Source: Sutterella wadsworthensis
GTDB taxonomy: Bacteria; Pseudomonadota; Gammaproteobacteria; Burkholderiales; Burkholderiaceae_F
Direction of reading: 5' to 3'
NCBI RefSeq assembly: GCF_003315195.1
Contig: NZ_QNRV01000004.1
Coordinates: 97,678-161,677, forward strand
DNA length: 64,000 nucleotides
In this document: piece by piece, positions 30,590 to 38,477 of the stretch
Layout: every line of letters begins with the position of its first letter
How positions within the stretch are numbered: position 1 is the stretch's first letter
The notes under the pieces: generated by a model
Told to the model about the DNA's origin: nothing
Database searches by the model: none
The model's input: the letters and a program-made list of their open reading frames with translations, nothing else
Made by a program: the position numbers and the translations under genes

Positions 30590-31300
30590 TCAGTTTTGCT
30601 GAGGCTGAGTTTTCCCAGCGTGACGAATGTCCACGCCTTCTGTCATGAAAACTACAGTCTCACCGACGTTTTGCATATGCGCGGCCACGCGTTCAAGCGA
30701 GCGGTTAATACGGATGAATTCCAATCCGTCAGCGAGCTTGAGCTCTCCGGTCTTCAGGCGCTCCACCGTGTCGCTGAGCGCTTCATCGACTTCTGCGGAC
30801 ACAATCGTGCGCCGAGCGACCAACGCTCGTGCACGCTCCGGATCAAGCAGACGTACGCAGGCAATCATGTCGTCGCCCATTACGCGCAAGAGCGCGTGCA
30901 GACTAAAGAGCGTCGAGACATTGGCCAGAGCGGGCTCAGACAAAGGCTTGACGAGCTCGCTGAGCTTGCGGACACCCTTGGCGGCATTGCGGATTTCGTC
31001 GCCCATGCGCTCAAAGTCAGTCGTCATGCGGTAGTAGCCGAGGAGCAGACGCAGGTCCACCGCCTGAGGCTGACGCCGAGAAATGATGGTTTCCAGATAA
31101 TCGTCGAGTTCAGCTTCCCAGGAATTGATGACATGATCTTCCGCCATCACTTTGGCGGCTTCATCTGCATTCAGATTCACGAGCGCATCGCCCAATCTGC
31201 CGAGCTGCTCCTCGACAGCGCTGGCCATCTTAACAACGTTGTTGTTGAGTTCTTCGAGCTCAGCGTCAAAGCGCTTCACCGTATGTGCCTTGGTTTCCAT
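30590..31300 (-). CDS. phoU: PhoU phosphate-signalling regulator
   Basis: 236 residues from ATG 31300 (GGAAGA upstream). Two three-helix PhoU repeats contain the metal-binding signatures (DFERMGDEIRN and RSLERVAAHMQNVGETV). It relays the state of the Pst transporter to PhoR. It lies between pstB and phoB. Confidence 0.95.
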   Translation of the reverse strand: METKAHTVKRFDAELEELNNNVVKMASAVEEQLGRLGDALVNLNADEAAKVMAEDHVINSWEAELDDYLETIISRRQPQAVDLRLLLGYYRMTTDFERMGDEIRNAAKGVRKLSELVKPLSEPALANVSTLFSLHALLRVMGDDMIACVRLLDPERARALVARRTIVSAEVDEALSDTVERLKTGELKLADGLEFIRINRSLERVAAHMQNVGETVVFMTEGVDIRHAGKTQPQQN

Positions 31301-31349
31301 TTGGTTGTCTTCCCAGTTGGTTGAGTTCTTGGTCAAACTTCCATAACGA

Positions 31350-32156
31350 TCAGCCGAAACGGCCGGTGATGAAGTCTTCCGTCGCTTTCTTTTGAGGATG
31401 CGTGAAGATCGTTTTCGTGTCGCCAAACTCAATCAGCTCGCCCAGATACATGAATGCGGTGTACTCGGAAATGCGAGCAGCCTGCTGCATGCTGTGACTG
31501 ACGATAACGACCGTGTAGTCTTTCTTGAGTTCGTCAATCAGCTCTTCAATGCGGGCGGTGGCAATCGGGTCAAGCGCCGAGCAAGGTTCGTCAAGCAGCA
31601 GTACCTCAGGCTTCACGGCGATGCCGCGAGCAATGCACAGACGCTGCTGCTGGCCGCCGGAGAGCGAGGTGCCGGGCTGAGTGAGCTTATCCTTCACATC
31701 GTCCCAGAGCGCCGCCTTGCGCAGCGCCCATTCAACGCGCTCATCCAGATCGGCTTTGGCGATCTTTTCGCGCAGACGCACACCGTACGCCACGTTGTCG
31801 TAAATCGACATGGGGAACGGCGTCGGACGCTGAAAAACCATGCCCACGCGGCTGCGCAGCGCCGTCACGTCGATCGAAGGATCCAGAATTTCAAGATCAC
31901 CCATGCGGATGGAGCCTTCGGCTCGCTGCTCCGGATACAGATCCTGCATACGGTTCAAACTCCGCAGAAGCGTCGATTTGCCGCAGCCGGACGGTCCGAT
32001 GAAGGCCGTTACGCACCCCTTGGGAATGGGCAGCGAAACGTTCTTCAGCGCGTGAAAGTTGCCGTAGTAGACGTTAAGGTCGGAGATCAGGATCTTGGGT
32101 TCGGGCATTTCACGAACGGCAAGCTGATCGAGATGTTCGGGATGAATCAAAGGCAT
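31350..32156 (-). CDS. pstB: PstB phosphate ABC transporter ATPase
   Basis: 268 residues with Walker [10 protein letters not shown], signature [14 protein letters not shown] and Walker [19 protein letters not shown] lies before the ATG at 32156; an internal Met at 32108 is an alternative start. It powers high-affinity phosphate import with PstA, PstC and PstS. Confidence 0.96.
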   Translation of the reverse strand: MPLIHPEHLDQLAVREMPEPKILISDLNVYYGNFHALKNVSLPIPKGCVTAFIGPSGCGKSTLLRSLNRMQDLYPEQRAEGSIRMGDLEILDPSIDVTALRSRVGMVFQRPTPFPMSIYDNVAYGVRLREKIAKADLDERVEWALRKAALWDDVKDKLTQPGTSLSGGQQQRLCIARGIAVKPEVLLLDEPCSALDPIATARIEELIDELKKDYTVVIVSHSMQQAARISEYTAFMYLGELIEFGDTKTIFTHPQKKATEDFITGRFG

Positions 32157-32200
32157 TTGAAGCTCTTCAATATGTTCTGTTCACTGGAGGATCGTCCGCA

Positions 32201-33052
32201 TCAGCGGCGACGGCGTTCGCGGATGACAATGGCAGCCGAGCTCATGAGGAGCACGAGAATCAAGAGCACCAGTGCGGTGCCGTACTGCAGCGGCCGCGTC
32301 GCTTCGATGCTGGTGCCGGAAGTCGCCAGCACATAGATGTGGTAGGGCAGCGCCATTACCGGGTCGAACAGCGAAACACCTTCCTTTGGCGTAAAGAAAA
32401 CGCTGCCGGTGTACATGATCGCGGCCGTTTCGCCGGCGGCGCGGGCAAGCGCAAGAATCGAACCGGTCAGAATGCCGGGCAGCGCGTTCGGCAGCACCAC
32501 CTTGAGCGTGGTTTCACGCTGCGAGGCGCCGAGCGCGAGACTGGCCTCGCGCCAGTCCTGCGGGATCTGTGAGAGTGCTGCTTCGGTCGTGTTGATGATG
32601 ATCGGCAAAGACAGCACAGCCAGCGTCAGGATGCCCGAAAGCAGGCTCACGCCGAAGCCGCAGAAAACGACGAAGAACGTGAGGCCAAAGAGACCGAAGA
32701 CGATGGAAGGGACGCCCGCAAGATTAGCAATCGAAAGACGCGTCAACGTCACCCAGACGGACGGCTGACTGTATTCCTTGAGGTACACCGCACTGGCCAC
32801 GCCGAGCGGGAGAGCGATGACCAAAGCACCCAGCGCCAGGCAGAATGTGCCGATAATGCAAGGCAGAATGCCGCCCTTCGTCATCAGATCTCGCGGAGGT
32901 TCCGTCAGAAATTCCCACGTCATCGCCGGCCAGGCATTGACGACAATGAGTCCGATGATGCCGAGCAGTGCGGCAATGTTGATGAGGACTGCGGCGCGCA
33001 TCACCGTGAAGCCCGTGGCTTCATAGAAGCGCCGCAAAGCTGCTGACTTCAT
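32201..33052 (-). CDS. pstA: PstA phosphate ABC transporter permease
   Basis: 283 residues, about six membrane helices, with the permease EAA loop (EAALSQIPQDWREASLALGAS) that docks to PstB. It starts one base after the pstC stop. Confidence 0.95.
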   Translation of the reverse strand: MKSAALRRFYEATGFTVMRAAVLINIAALLGIIGLIVVNAWPAMTWEFLTEPPRDLMTKGGILPCIIGTFCLALGALVIALPLGVASAVYLKEYSQPSVWVTLTRLSIANLAGVPSIVFGLFGLTFFVVFCGFGVSLLSGILTLAVLSLPIIINTTEAALSQIPQDWREASLALGASQRETTLKVVLPNALPGILTGSILALARAAGETAAIMYTGSVFFTPKEGVSLFDPVMALPYHIYVLATSGTSIEATRPLQYGTALVLLILVLLMSSAAIVIRERRRR

Positions 33053-33940
33053 TTATTTCTTCTCCAGTCCGAAGCGGCGAGCCGCATACCAGGCGCAGAG
33101 GTTGAAGGCAAATGTAATGATGAAGAGCACGAGACCCGTCGCATAGAGCGCGTGATAGTGCTCGCCGCCGACGGCTGCTTCTGCCATTTCTGCAGCAATC
33201 GACGAGGTCATCGGGCGCACCGGGTCGAAAATCGACTCAGGAATAATGGCTGCGCCGCCGGCCACCATGAGTACAACCATGGTTTCACCGATAACGCGGG
33301 AAATACCGAGCATCACGGCTGTGGCGATACCGCCCATAGCCCAGCGGAGCTCAACCTTGAGAAGCGTTTCCCAGCGGGTTGCTCCAAGCGCCAGACTCGC
33401 TTCGCGCAGTCCTGACGGGACATTGCGCAGCGCATCCTCAGAAATGGAAGCGATGGTCGGCACGCACATGAAGGCGAGCATGATGGAGGCATTGAACAGA
33501 TTCAGACCGGTCGCAATGCCGAACATGTCCTGCAGCCAGGGAGCCAGAATGATCATGCCGATAAAGCCGATGACGACCGACGGAAGCGCCGCCATGAGTT
33601 CAATCAGCGGCTTCACAATGCGGGTGAGTGCCGGAGGCATGCCTGCATGAATAGCGCAGGCTGTCAGAACACCGAACGGCACCGCAATCAGCGTCGTCAG
33701 CGCAGCACAGGCCAAAGAACCTGCAATCAGCGCCCCAATGCCGAAAACTGGCGGATCATCCGTCGGATACCACTCTGTTGAGAAAAGAAAATCTTTGAGG
33801 GAGACGTGAGCAAAGATCGGCAGCGCCTGGCTGAGGAGAAAGATGACGATAGCAGCCAACGCAAGAACGCTCACGCCGGCAGCGGCAGCAAGACCGCGGC
33901 GAAAGTTCACGTCAGCCTGAAGTTTGGCAGGCAGAGCCAT
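33053..33940 (-). CDS. pstC: PstC phosphate ABC transporter permease
   Basis: 295 residues, six predicted membrane helices, with the EAA loop (EDALRNVPSGLREASLALGAT). It forms the membrane channel with PstA. It follows pstS after an 82-bp spacer containing a hairpin. Confidence 0.95.
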   Translation of the reverse strand: MALPAKLQADVNFRRGLAAAAGVSVLALAAIVIFLLSQALPIFAHVSLKDFLFSTEWYPTDDPPVFGIGALIAGSLACAALTTLIAVPFGVLTACAIHAGMPPALTRIVKPLIELMAALPSVVIGFIGMIILAPWLQDMFGIATGLNLFNASIMLAFMCVPTIASISEDALRNVPSGLREASLALGATRWETLLKVELRWAMGGIATAVMLGISRVIGETMVVLMVAGGAAIIPESIFDPVRPMTSSIAAEMAEAAVGGEHYHALYATGLVLFIITFAFNLCAWYAARRFGLEKK

Positions 33941-33975
33941 AGTGAAGGAATCCGGATAGTCACACTGAAATCACA

Positions 33976-34004
33976 GAAGCTCGACGCCCTAAGCGCCGAG
34001 CTTC
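33976..34004 (-). other. Intercistronic hairpin between pstS and pstC
   Basis: Arms GAAGCTCG and CGAGCTTC with inner CGC / GCG and a 5-nt loop; one mismatch. There is no T-run. Such hairpins commonly protect the 3' end of the abundant binding-protein message, here pstS. Confidence 0.6.
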
Positions 34005-34022
34005 CCGAGGGCTAAAACCGTC

Positions 34023-34841
34023 TTACTTGGCGGCAACCAGCACGAAACCAGCCTTTTCAACGTCCTTTTGACCTTCAGCGGAGAGCATGAAGTCAATCAG
34101 CTTCTTCGCCTCGGCCTTCACGTTGTCAGCCGTGAAGAGGTAAAGATCCCTGGCGATCGGCCAGGTCTTATCCTTGGCGGATTCAATGCCCGGCTTCACG
34201 TTGTTCATCGTGAGCGGGTGCGTCTGCTTATCCATGTAACCGACGCCGATGTAGCCGATAGCATTCGGGTTCTGAGCAATGGCCTGCACGACACCGCCGT
34301 TCGAAGCCTGAATCAGAGCGCGGGGCGACACACGGGTCTTGCCCATCACCAATTCCTGGAAGCACTCAAAGGTGCCGGAAGAAGAGTCGCGGCCAACCAC
34401 AACGATCGGAGCCTTGGCACCGCCGACTTCATCCCAGGAACGGATCTTGCCAGCGAAGATGTCCTTGAGCTGAGCCATCGTCAGGCCCTTGACGGCATTG
34501 TTCGGATTGACGACCGGAATGATGGCGTCATGGGCAACCGTGTAACGCACGGTCTTGATGTTGTGATCGGCGAAGTCCTTGACTTCCTTATCCTTCATGT
34601 CGCGCGAAGCCATCGCAACGTCGGTCATGCCGTCGCGCAGCGCCTTAATGCCGTTGCCCGATCCGGTACCAGAGATCGTCACGGTGATGTTCGGATTGGC
34701 CTTCATGAAGCCCTCCGCCGTGAGCTGCATAGCGGGCAGAACCGTCGTCGAGCCGTTAACCGTAACGGTTTCCGCGTGAACGGCGGCGGCAGCGGCAAAA
34801 CCAGCGAGAGCGCCGAGAACGGCAATCATGTTTTTAGTCAT
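34023..34841 (-). CDS. pstS: PstS periplasmic phosphate-binding protein
   Basis: 272 residues from ATG 34841 (GGAAGTTGGAA upstream). It has a Sec signal peptide (AVLGALAGFAAAAAVHA), then VNGSTTVLP and GTGSGNGIKAL, the phosphate loops of PstS. It delivers phosphate to PstCA and is the first gene of the operon, preceded by a Pho box array. Confidence 0.96.
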   Translation of the reverse strand: MTKNMIAVLGALAGFAAAAAVHAETVTVNGSTTVLPAMQLTAEGFMKANPNITVTISGTGSGNGIKALRDGMTDVAMASRDMKDKEVKDFADHNIKTVRYTVAHDAIIPVVNPNNAVKGLTMAQLKDIFAGKIRSWDEVGGAKAPIVVVGRDSSSGTFECFQELVMGKTRVSPRALIQASNGGVVQAIAQNPNAIGYIGVGYMDKQTHPLTMNNVKPGIESAKDKTWPIARDLYLFTADNVKAEAKKLIDFMLSAEGQKDVEKAGFVLVAAK

Positions 34842-34917
34842 TTCCAACTTCCAACTTCTAGAGATGTATTCGGTGTGCGTTTTCTTTTCCGCACGGGTCG
34901 AAGTATGAAAGTCGGCT

Positions 34918-34957
34918 TTGACTCAGCCGTGAATCTCTTATGAATATTGTGTGACAG
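34918..34957 (-). promoter_or_regulatory. Tandem Pho box (PhoB operator) upstream of pstS
   Basis: On the minus strand four 7-mers recur at exact 11-bp spacing: CTGTCAC, TATTCAT, GATTCAC, GAGTCAA. All share the TCA of the Pho-box half-site CTGTCAT. The first (34951-34957) is nearest consensus. They lie 77-116 bp upstream of the pstS start, as expected for PhoB activation. Confidence 0.75.
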
Positions 34958-35073
34958 CGAAGAATGTCCGTCATCAAAACGTCACATACCGCCTAACTGC
35001 AGCCGCCTGCTGCTAAGCCCGTCTCCCCGCATTGCCCGTCAATGTTCTGTTAGTGCTTAAGCTGCGGGCCGGC

Positions 35074-35091
35074 GACATGTCTAGACATGTC
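35074..35091. promoter_or_regulatory. 18-bp perfect palindrome
   Basis: GACATGTCTAGACATGTC is a perfect palindrome lying between the pst promoter region and the prophage edge. It could be an operator for an unidentified regulator. The segment from 34,958 to 35,166 holds no gene. Confidence 0.4.
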
Positions 35092-35166
35092 AAGAGGACG
35101 GGTTTTGCTGCCCGTTTTCATTCCTGAAACCCTGGAAACGCTGAGGTGTGCGGGTATTCAGACAAC

Positions 35167-35191
35167 AAAAAAGGCCATCTTGCGATGACCT
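35167..35191 (-). terminator. Terminator of the disrupted tRNA gene
   Basis: An 8-bp stem with one mismatch (AGGCCATC / GATGACCT), TTGC loop and, on the minus strand, a run of six T. It lies 14 bp beyond the CCA of the tRNA-like remnant, where a tRNA transcript terminator is expected. Confidence 0.65.
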
Positions 35192-35204
35192 CATTTTGGT
35201 TTTC

Positions 35205-35223
35205 TGGTCGGGCGGCGGGATTC
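35205..35223 (-). other. Putative attL core: 3' end of a tRNA gene
   Basis: The minus strand reads GAATCCCGCCGCCCGACCA: a T-arm remnant, an acceptor strand, discriminator A and encoded CCA. It is one base short of a standard tRNA 3' half and the rest of the tRNA is missing. Host sequence (the terminator) lies on one side and phage sequence on the other, so it is the likely left attachment core. The CGACCA end resembles tRNA-Pro. The intact tRNA should lie at the right prophage end beyond this window. Confidence 0.6.
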
Positions 35224-35267
35224 ATATATGCCTGTTACAGAGGTAAATTAAAAGACCATATCAAATA

Positions 35268-35287
35268 ATGGGAGCTTCTATGGGAGC
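35268..35287. repeat. Short direct repeat next to attL
   Basis: ATGGGAGC occurs twice, 12 bp apart (35268-35275 and 35280-35287), about 45 bp inside the prophage edge. Position and spacing would suit integrase arm-type binding sites. This is an inference only. Confidence 0.35.
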
Positions 35288-35300
35288 ATCCGCCAAGTGC

Positions 35301-35720
35301 TTACTTGATATTAGTGGACACTAAGGCGTCGTGAACTGCGGCGTTTCTAAGAAGTAGGCTGCGACCTTCTTCGATAAGTCCGACGCTTTCTCTGAGAAGT
35401 TTTTCGCATCGGGCAACTGCTGCCTGCTCAGCGTTACAGGCAGCGGCGCTGGCTTTTCGCAGACGACTTTCATATGCCCTGCGCATCCTGTCAGTATCAC
35501 TGCGAATACGCTCAATGTCAACAGCAGCAGCAACGACTTGATCCACTGCGGAAACCAGTTTTGCATAATCTTTTCTCCCCTGCTCAGCACGCGCTACGGC
35601 GGCTTCGAGCTGATACGACTTGAGAGCCGCATCCCCGCGCGCAGAAGCCAGCTGATAGCCCGCCGCAAACACCACGAATACAAGAATCGTGACAGCGGCA
35701 TATTTCAACCAATTTGTCAT
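35301..35720 (-). CDS. Rz-like inner-membrane spanin
   Basis: 139 residues: an N-terminal transmembrane helix (YAAVTILVFVVFAAGYQLA) followed by a long periplasmic coiled coil rich in Ala, Arg and Glu. This is the i-spanin architecture. The o-spanin gene is nested inside it in another frame. Together they fuse inner and outer membranes in the last step of lysis. Confidence 0.85.
   Translation of the reverse strand: MTNWLKYAAVTILVFVVFAAGYQLASARGDAALKSYQLEAAVARAEQGRKDYAKLVSAVDQVVAAAVDIERIRSDTDRMRRAYESRLRKASAAACNAEQAAVARCEKLLRESVGLIEEGRSLLLRNAAVHDALVSTNIK
35321..35566 (-). CDS. Rz1-like outer-membrane spanin lipoprotein (nested in Rz)
   Basis: 81 residues from ATG 35566, fully inside the Rz-like gene in a different frame. 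A lipoprotein signal ends at the lipobox LTGC, then a short Pro-containing periplasmic part (EKPAPLPVTLSRQQLP). The nested arrangement matches lambda Rz/Rz1. Confidence 0.8.
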   Translation of the reverse strand: MQNWFPQWIKSLLLLLTLSVFAVILTGCAGHMKVVCEKPAPLPVTLSRQQLPDAKNFSEKASDLSKKVAAYFLETPQFTTP

Positions 35721-35828
35721 TTAAGAGCATCCCGCCACGCCAATCACGGCTGCAGCAAAACCGCTAGCAAACCCTTTCCAGAACGTGATCGTTTTATCGA
35801 GTTTCATCAATTGCTCTTTGGATTTCAT
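35721..35828 (-). CDS. 35-residue membrane or lipo-peptide in the lysis cassette
   Basis: A short frame, MKSKEQLMKLDKTITFWKGF followed by a hydrophobic helix ending VAGCS. The terminal AGC could be a lipobox at the very end, or the peptide may be a simple membrane protein. Its TAA stop abuts the Rz-like ATG (TAAATG), which suggests translational coupling. The function is unknown. Confidence 0.45.
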   Translation of the reverse strand: MKSKEQLMKLDKTITFWKGFASGFAAAVIGVAGCS

Positions 35829-35858
35829 GTTGGTGCTCGTGGGGCGCTATGAGCATAC

Positions 35859-36296
35859 TCACCCCTGGCGCATCAACTCGGCCTCTCTGCGACGACGAGC
35901 GACAAGCCCCGCCAGCCCTCCATTGGTGACGTCCAAAAACTCATCAGCTGCTGTTTCGTAATCGCCAGCATTGAGCGCGCGCAGCATCTTGGGGCACTTT
36001 TGAACAACGCCCTCAGCGCCCATGTTGTATGCCAAGCTCAGCAGCGCAATGAACTGATTTGCTGAAACAGGGACGTTGATGTACTTTGCAAGGCCGGTTT
36101 GTGCAGACTGCAAGTCACTGCGAATCCACACATCGGCCTGCGCCTTGGTGCAGGTGTCTCCCTCTTTGACGTCTCCGGTATGCCCCCAACCTATAGTCCA
36201 AACCCCCTTCGGACACTTGTATGCTTTGAGGCGCAATGTCTCTTCAGCCTTAACGAAATGCATAGCTAGTTCGTAGCTATAACTATCAAAATTCAT
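35859..36296 (-). CDS. Phage endolysin, T4-type lysozyme (GH24)
   Basis: 145 residues with the GH24 core: catalytic Glu in KAEETLRLKAY, then GVWTIGWGHTGDV with the catalytic Thr, and NQFIALLSLAYNMG, GLVARRRREAELM. There is no signal peptide, so release depends on the holin. The start codon overlaps the holin stop. Confidence 0.9.
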   Translation of the reverse strand: MNFDSYSYELAMHFVKAEETLRLKAYKCPKGVWTIGWGHTGDVKEGDTCTKAQADVWIRSDLQSAQTGLAKYINVPVSANQFIALLSLAYNMGAEGVVQKCPKMLRALNAGDYETAADEFLDVTNGGLAGLVARRRREAELMRQG

Positions 36297-36784
36297 TTTT
36301 TATCTTCCTTGTCTTCAAGACCAACAGCGTCGAGTTTCTTATCGACTGCATTGGTCAGTCTTTCTTCCAGCGTCATAAAGATCTTTCTTAAAGCGGGCGG
36401 CAACGCGTCGCCGTATCCAGCACGCTCGATGTTTTCCACGATCGACCCAAACTCGCCGCAGCAGTACGCGCAGAGCGTGACCGACTGAAAGACAGGAAGA
36501 TCTTTGAGCACATACCAAAAACTCACGTCGAGCCCATGTGCCAATATGATGATGAAAAAGGCAATCCCTTTCTTCACCATGCCGGAATACAACGTCTTCG
36601 AAGAAAAGCCGGTAGTTTTAATTCCTGCCCACACGCCCGTGATGAGGTCAGCGATCACAAAGATCGCAAACCACCACGCAAGGGGAGCGACGTTCTGAAG
36701 TGTTGCGCTCCAAATCAGACCTAGCCAACCGCCTAGTACTGCCAGCGCACCTTCGACAGTTTTTGGGAGTAGATCGTGGAGCAT
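36293..36784 (-). CDS. Phage holin (holin family 4-like)
   Basis: 163 residues with about four hydrophobic segments (GALAVLGGWLGLIWS, LAWWFAIFVIADLITGVWAG, GIAFFIIILAHGLDVSFWYVL, VTLCAYCCGEFGSIVENIE) and a charged C-terminal tail ending EDKEDKK. This is the TcdE/Cph1 style. It precedes the endolysin with a 4-bp overlap. Confidence 0.85.
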   Translation of the reverse strand: MLHDLLPKTVEGALAVLGGWLGLIWSATLQNVAPLAWWFAIFVIADLITGVWAGIKTTGFSSKTLYSGMVKKGIAFFIIILAHGLDVSFWYVLKDLPVFQSVTLCAYCCGEFGSIVENIERAGYGDALPPALRKIFMTLEERLTNAVDKKLDAVGLEDKEDKK

Positions 36785-36787
36785 GAA

Positions 36788-37012
36788 TTACCCCACAAAA
36801 GCGTGGAGGTACCATCCCGCGATGCAACATAGAGCCGACGACACAATGCAGACAGCCCCCCAGAACATGCGACACTTTCTCCGTGTCTCCGTATCAAGTG
36901 AGGTTTTCTGGTCGTCAAGCCACGCCTGCGCTCGATAAAGCGCAGCATCCTTCAGCTCTTCAGCGCTTACGCCGAGCGAAGCGAGCATCTTTTTCAAGTC
37001 TTCAGAAATCAT
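36788..37012 (-). CDS. Small phage membrane protein
   Basis: 74 residues: a helical charged N-terminus and one C-terminal transmembrane helix (AVCIVSSALCCIAGWYLHAF). It lies 3 bp upstream of the holin and could be a second holin or an antiholin. It is not recognised beyond that. Confidence 0.6.
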   Translation of the reverse strand: MISEDLKKMLASLGVSAEELKDAALYRAQAWLDDQKTSLDTETRRKCRMFWGAVCIVSSALCCIAGWYLHAFVG

Positions 37013-37025
37013 CTTTCGTGTCCAA

Positions 37026-37056
37026 TAAAAAAACCCGCAGGGTTTTGGCCTGCGGG
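37026..37056 (-). terminator. Intra-operon terminator upstream of the lysis cassette
   Basis: An 8-bp stem CCCGCAGG / CCTGCGGG, 7-nt loop, with a T-run on the minus strand. It would stop leftward late transcription before the lysis genes unless antitermination operates. Confidence 0.85.
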
Positions 37057-37062
37057 CTCGTG

Positions 37063-37338
37063 TTAAAAGGGCTGCGTCTGCCCGCCGAGTTTGGCTAATG
37101 CATTTGCAATCTGCGCTTGATTTTGAGTGAGCTCCGTGACCGCAGTTTCCAAAGCATTTATGCGATCTGCATAGTTAGAGCCAGATGAGATCTCTGATCG
37201 CACTGTCTTGAACTCAGCTGCGATGCGCTCGACTGCTAGATTGATTTCTTCAGAAGTCGAGCCGAGCGCCCGTGCGGCAGCCATGAAGGCCGCCGCTTTG
37301 ACGAGCAGATCGCCGGCATCGTATGCGGCGTCTGTCAT
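37063..37338 (-). CDS. Phage hypothetical protein with coiled-coil tail
   Basis: 91 residues, helical, with a heptad pattern in the second half (INALETAVTELTQNQAQIANALAKLGG). The ending resembles that of the fibre-associated protein at 44,663-45,262, and the middle (EFKTVRSEI) resembles the N-terminus of the 38,478-39,218 protein. It is probably part of the second fibre module. Confidence 0.6.
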   Translation of the reverse strand: MTDAAYDAGDLLVKAAAFMAAARALGSTSEEINLAVERIAAEFKTVRSEISSGSNYADRINALETAVTELTQNQAQIANALAKLGGQTQPF

Positions 37339-37346
37339 TACATCCC

Positions 37347-37778
37347 CTACTTCAATGCAGCCTCAAAGGTCGCAACAAAATCAGTCGAAGCTCCAAGAGC
37401 GGTCCTAAGCGTCGCGATGTCTGAAGCATTTGCCTGGATTGCTGCTGTGTTCGTGCCGACCTGATTTTCGATAGTCGAGAGTTTTGACGTGTGACCATCA
37501 ACAGTTGTCTTCACGCTTGCGATTGTCGATGCGTTGGTCGCAGCAGCTGTCTGTGCAGCATCGGCAGTCGACTTGACGTTGTTGAGCTCTGTCTTCGTGG
37601 CGTATCCCGAGAGATCGGGCTGGGCGCCAATCTCAGAAAAGTCAGTCCACGTAATCGATTCCGGCGTATCACCAGCCGCGGCAGTGATCGTGCCAATTCG
37701 GCCGTACAGCTGATACCGACTGTCATCTATACCACCGACGAGCTGGACGATAACAGAACCTTTACGTCGAACGCTCAC
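37347..37778 (-). CDS. Fibre-module protein with coiled coil
   Basis: 143 residues. The N-terminal beta region (GSVIVQLVGGIDDSRYQLYG) is followed by a trimeric coiled-coil-like Ala/Thr-rich heptad stretch and the ending DFVATFEAALK. A related ending, DFVQTFEAALSES, occurs in the protein at 39,211-39,669. It overlaps the upstream gene by four bases. A structural fibre or adaptor role is inferred. Confidence 0.6.
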   Translation of the reverse strand: MSVRRKGSVIVQLVGGIDDSRYQLYGRIGTITAAAGDTPESITWTDFSEIGAQPDLSGYATKTELNNVKSTADAAQTAAATNASTIASVKTTVDGHTSKLSTIENQVGTNTAAIQANASDIATLRTALGASTDFVATFEAALK

Positions 37779-38452
37779 AAGAAGCGGATCAGCGCTGAAA
37801 TTCGTCGGGCGTTCGGTGGCGAGGTAACGATGTACTCACCTTCCGCCGTCAGCGACGAAAGTGCGACCTTTTCACCTTCTGCAGCAGGCGCCTTAAGCAC
37901 TGTAGCATCAAGCTTCGAAGCAAGACCGGTCACCAAGTCACTATCGGAGGCAGCGCCGACGTTATCGCGTGCTTGCTTCTTCTGAGCGTCTGTGATTGTC
38001 TGAGCTTGATCGTAGCGGATGTGAGCGCCAGCCACCTCATTGAGCGCAGTAATTGCATCTTTATTAGTTGTGATTGCGTCTTGAAGTTCTTTCAGAGTAT
38101 CGAACTTATCACCCGCGCCATCGAGCAACTCGTCCTTTACGGCCTGCTTCGCAGCCGTGATCGCGTCTTCAATCTTTGTACTTGAGTATGTTGCCGTCGC
38201 AGAGGTATCCGCGTCGTTGATCTCAACTTTCTTCGCTAGTGCATTTTCAGCTGCAGCGATCTTACCTTCTGCTGTTTCGACCCGCTTCGTGAGCGCCGTC
38301 ACTGCTGTTCCGCCGCCGTCTGCTTTTTCAGCAATTTCGTCCAAAACGACATCCAACCGCCGCCCATCGGAATGATCGATGTCGACAGTATCAGCCATGC
38401 CGAATGTGCCGTTGTTTTTCGGTTTGATTTTGTCGATGAGATAGACTGCCAT
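37775..38452 (-). CDS. Tail-fibre-like coiled-coil protein
   Basis: 225 residues beginning MAVYLIDKIKPKNNGTFGMA, a common opening of phage fibre proteins, followed by long Ala/Lys/Thr-rich helical repeats (LTKRVETAEGKIAAAENALA, ELLDGAGDKFDTLKELQDAI). The latter motif is frequent in phage tail proteins. It ends in a beta-rich C-terminus. Confidence 0.65.
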   Translation of the reverse strand: MAVYLIDKIKPKNNGTFGMADTVDIDHSDGRRLDVVLDEIAEKADGGGTAVTALTKRVETAEGKIAAAENALAKKVEINDADTSATATYSSTKIEDAITAAKQAVKDELLDGAGDKFDTLKELQDAITTNKDAITALNEVAGAHIRYDQAQTITDAQKKQARDNVGAASDSDLVTGLASKLDATVLKAPAAEGEKVALSSLTAEGEYIVTSPPNARRISALIRFL

Positions 38453-38477
38453 TTTTAAAGATCCCCCTTCAATTTAA

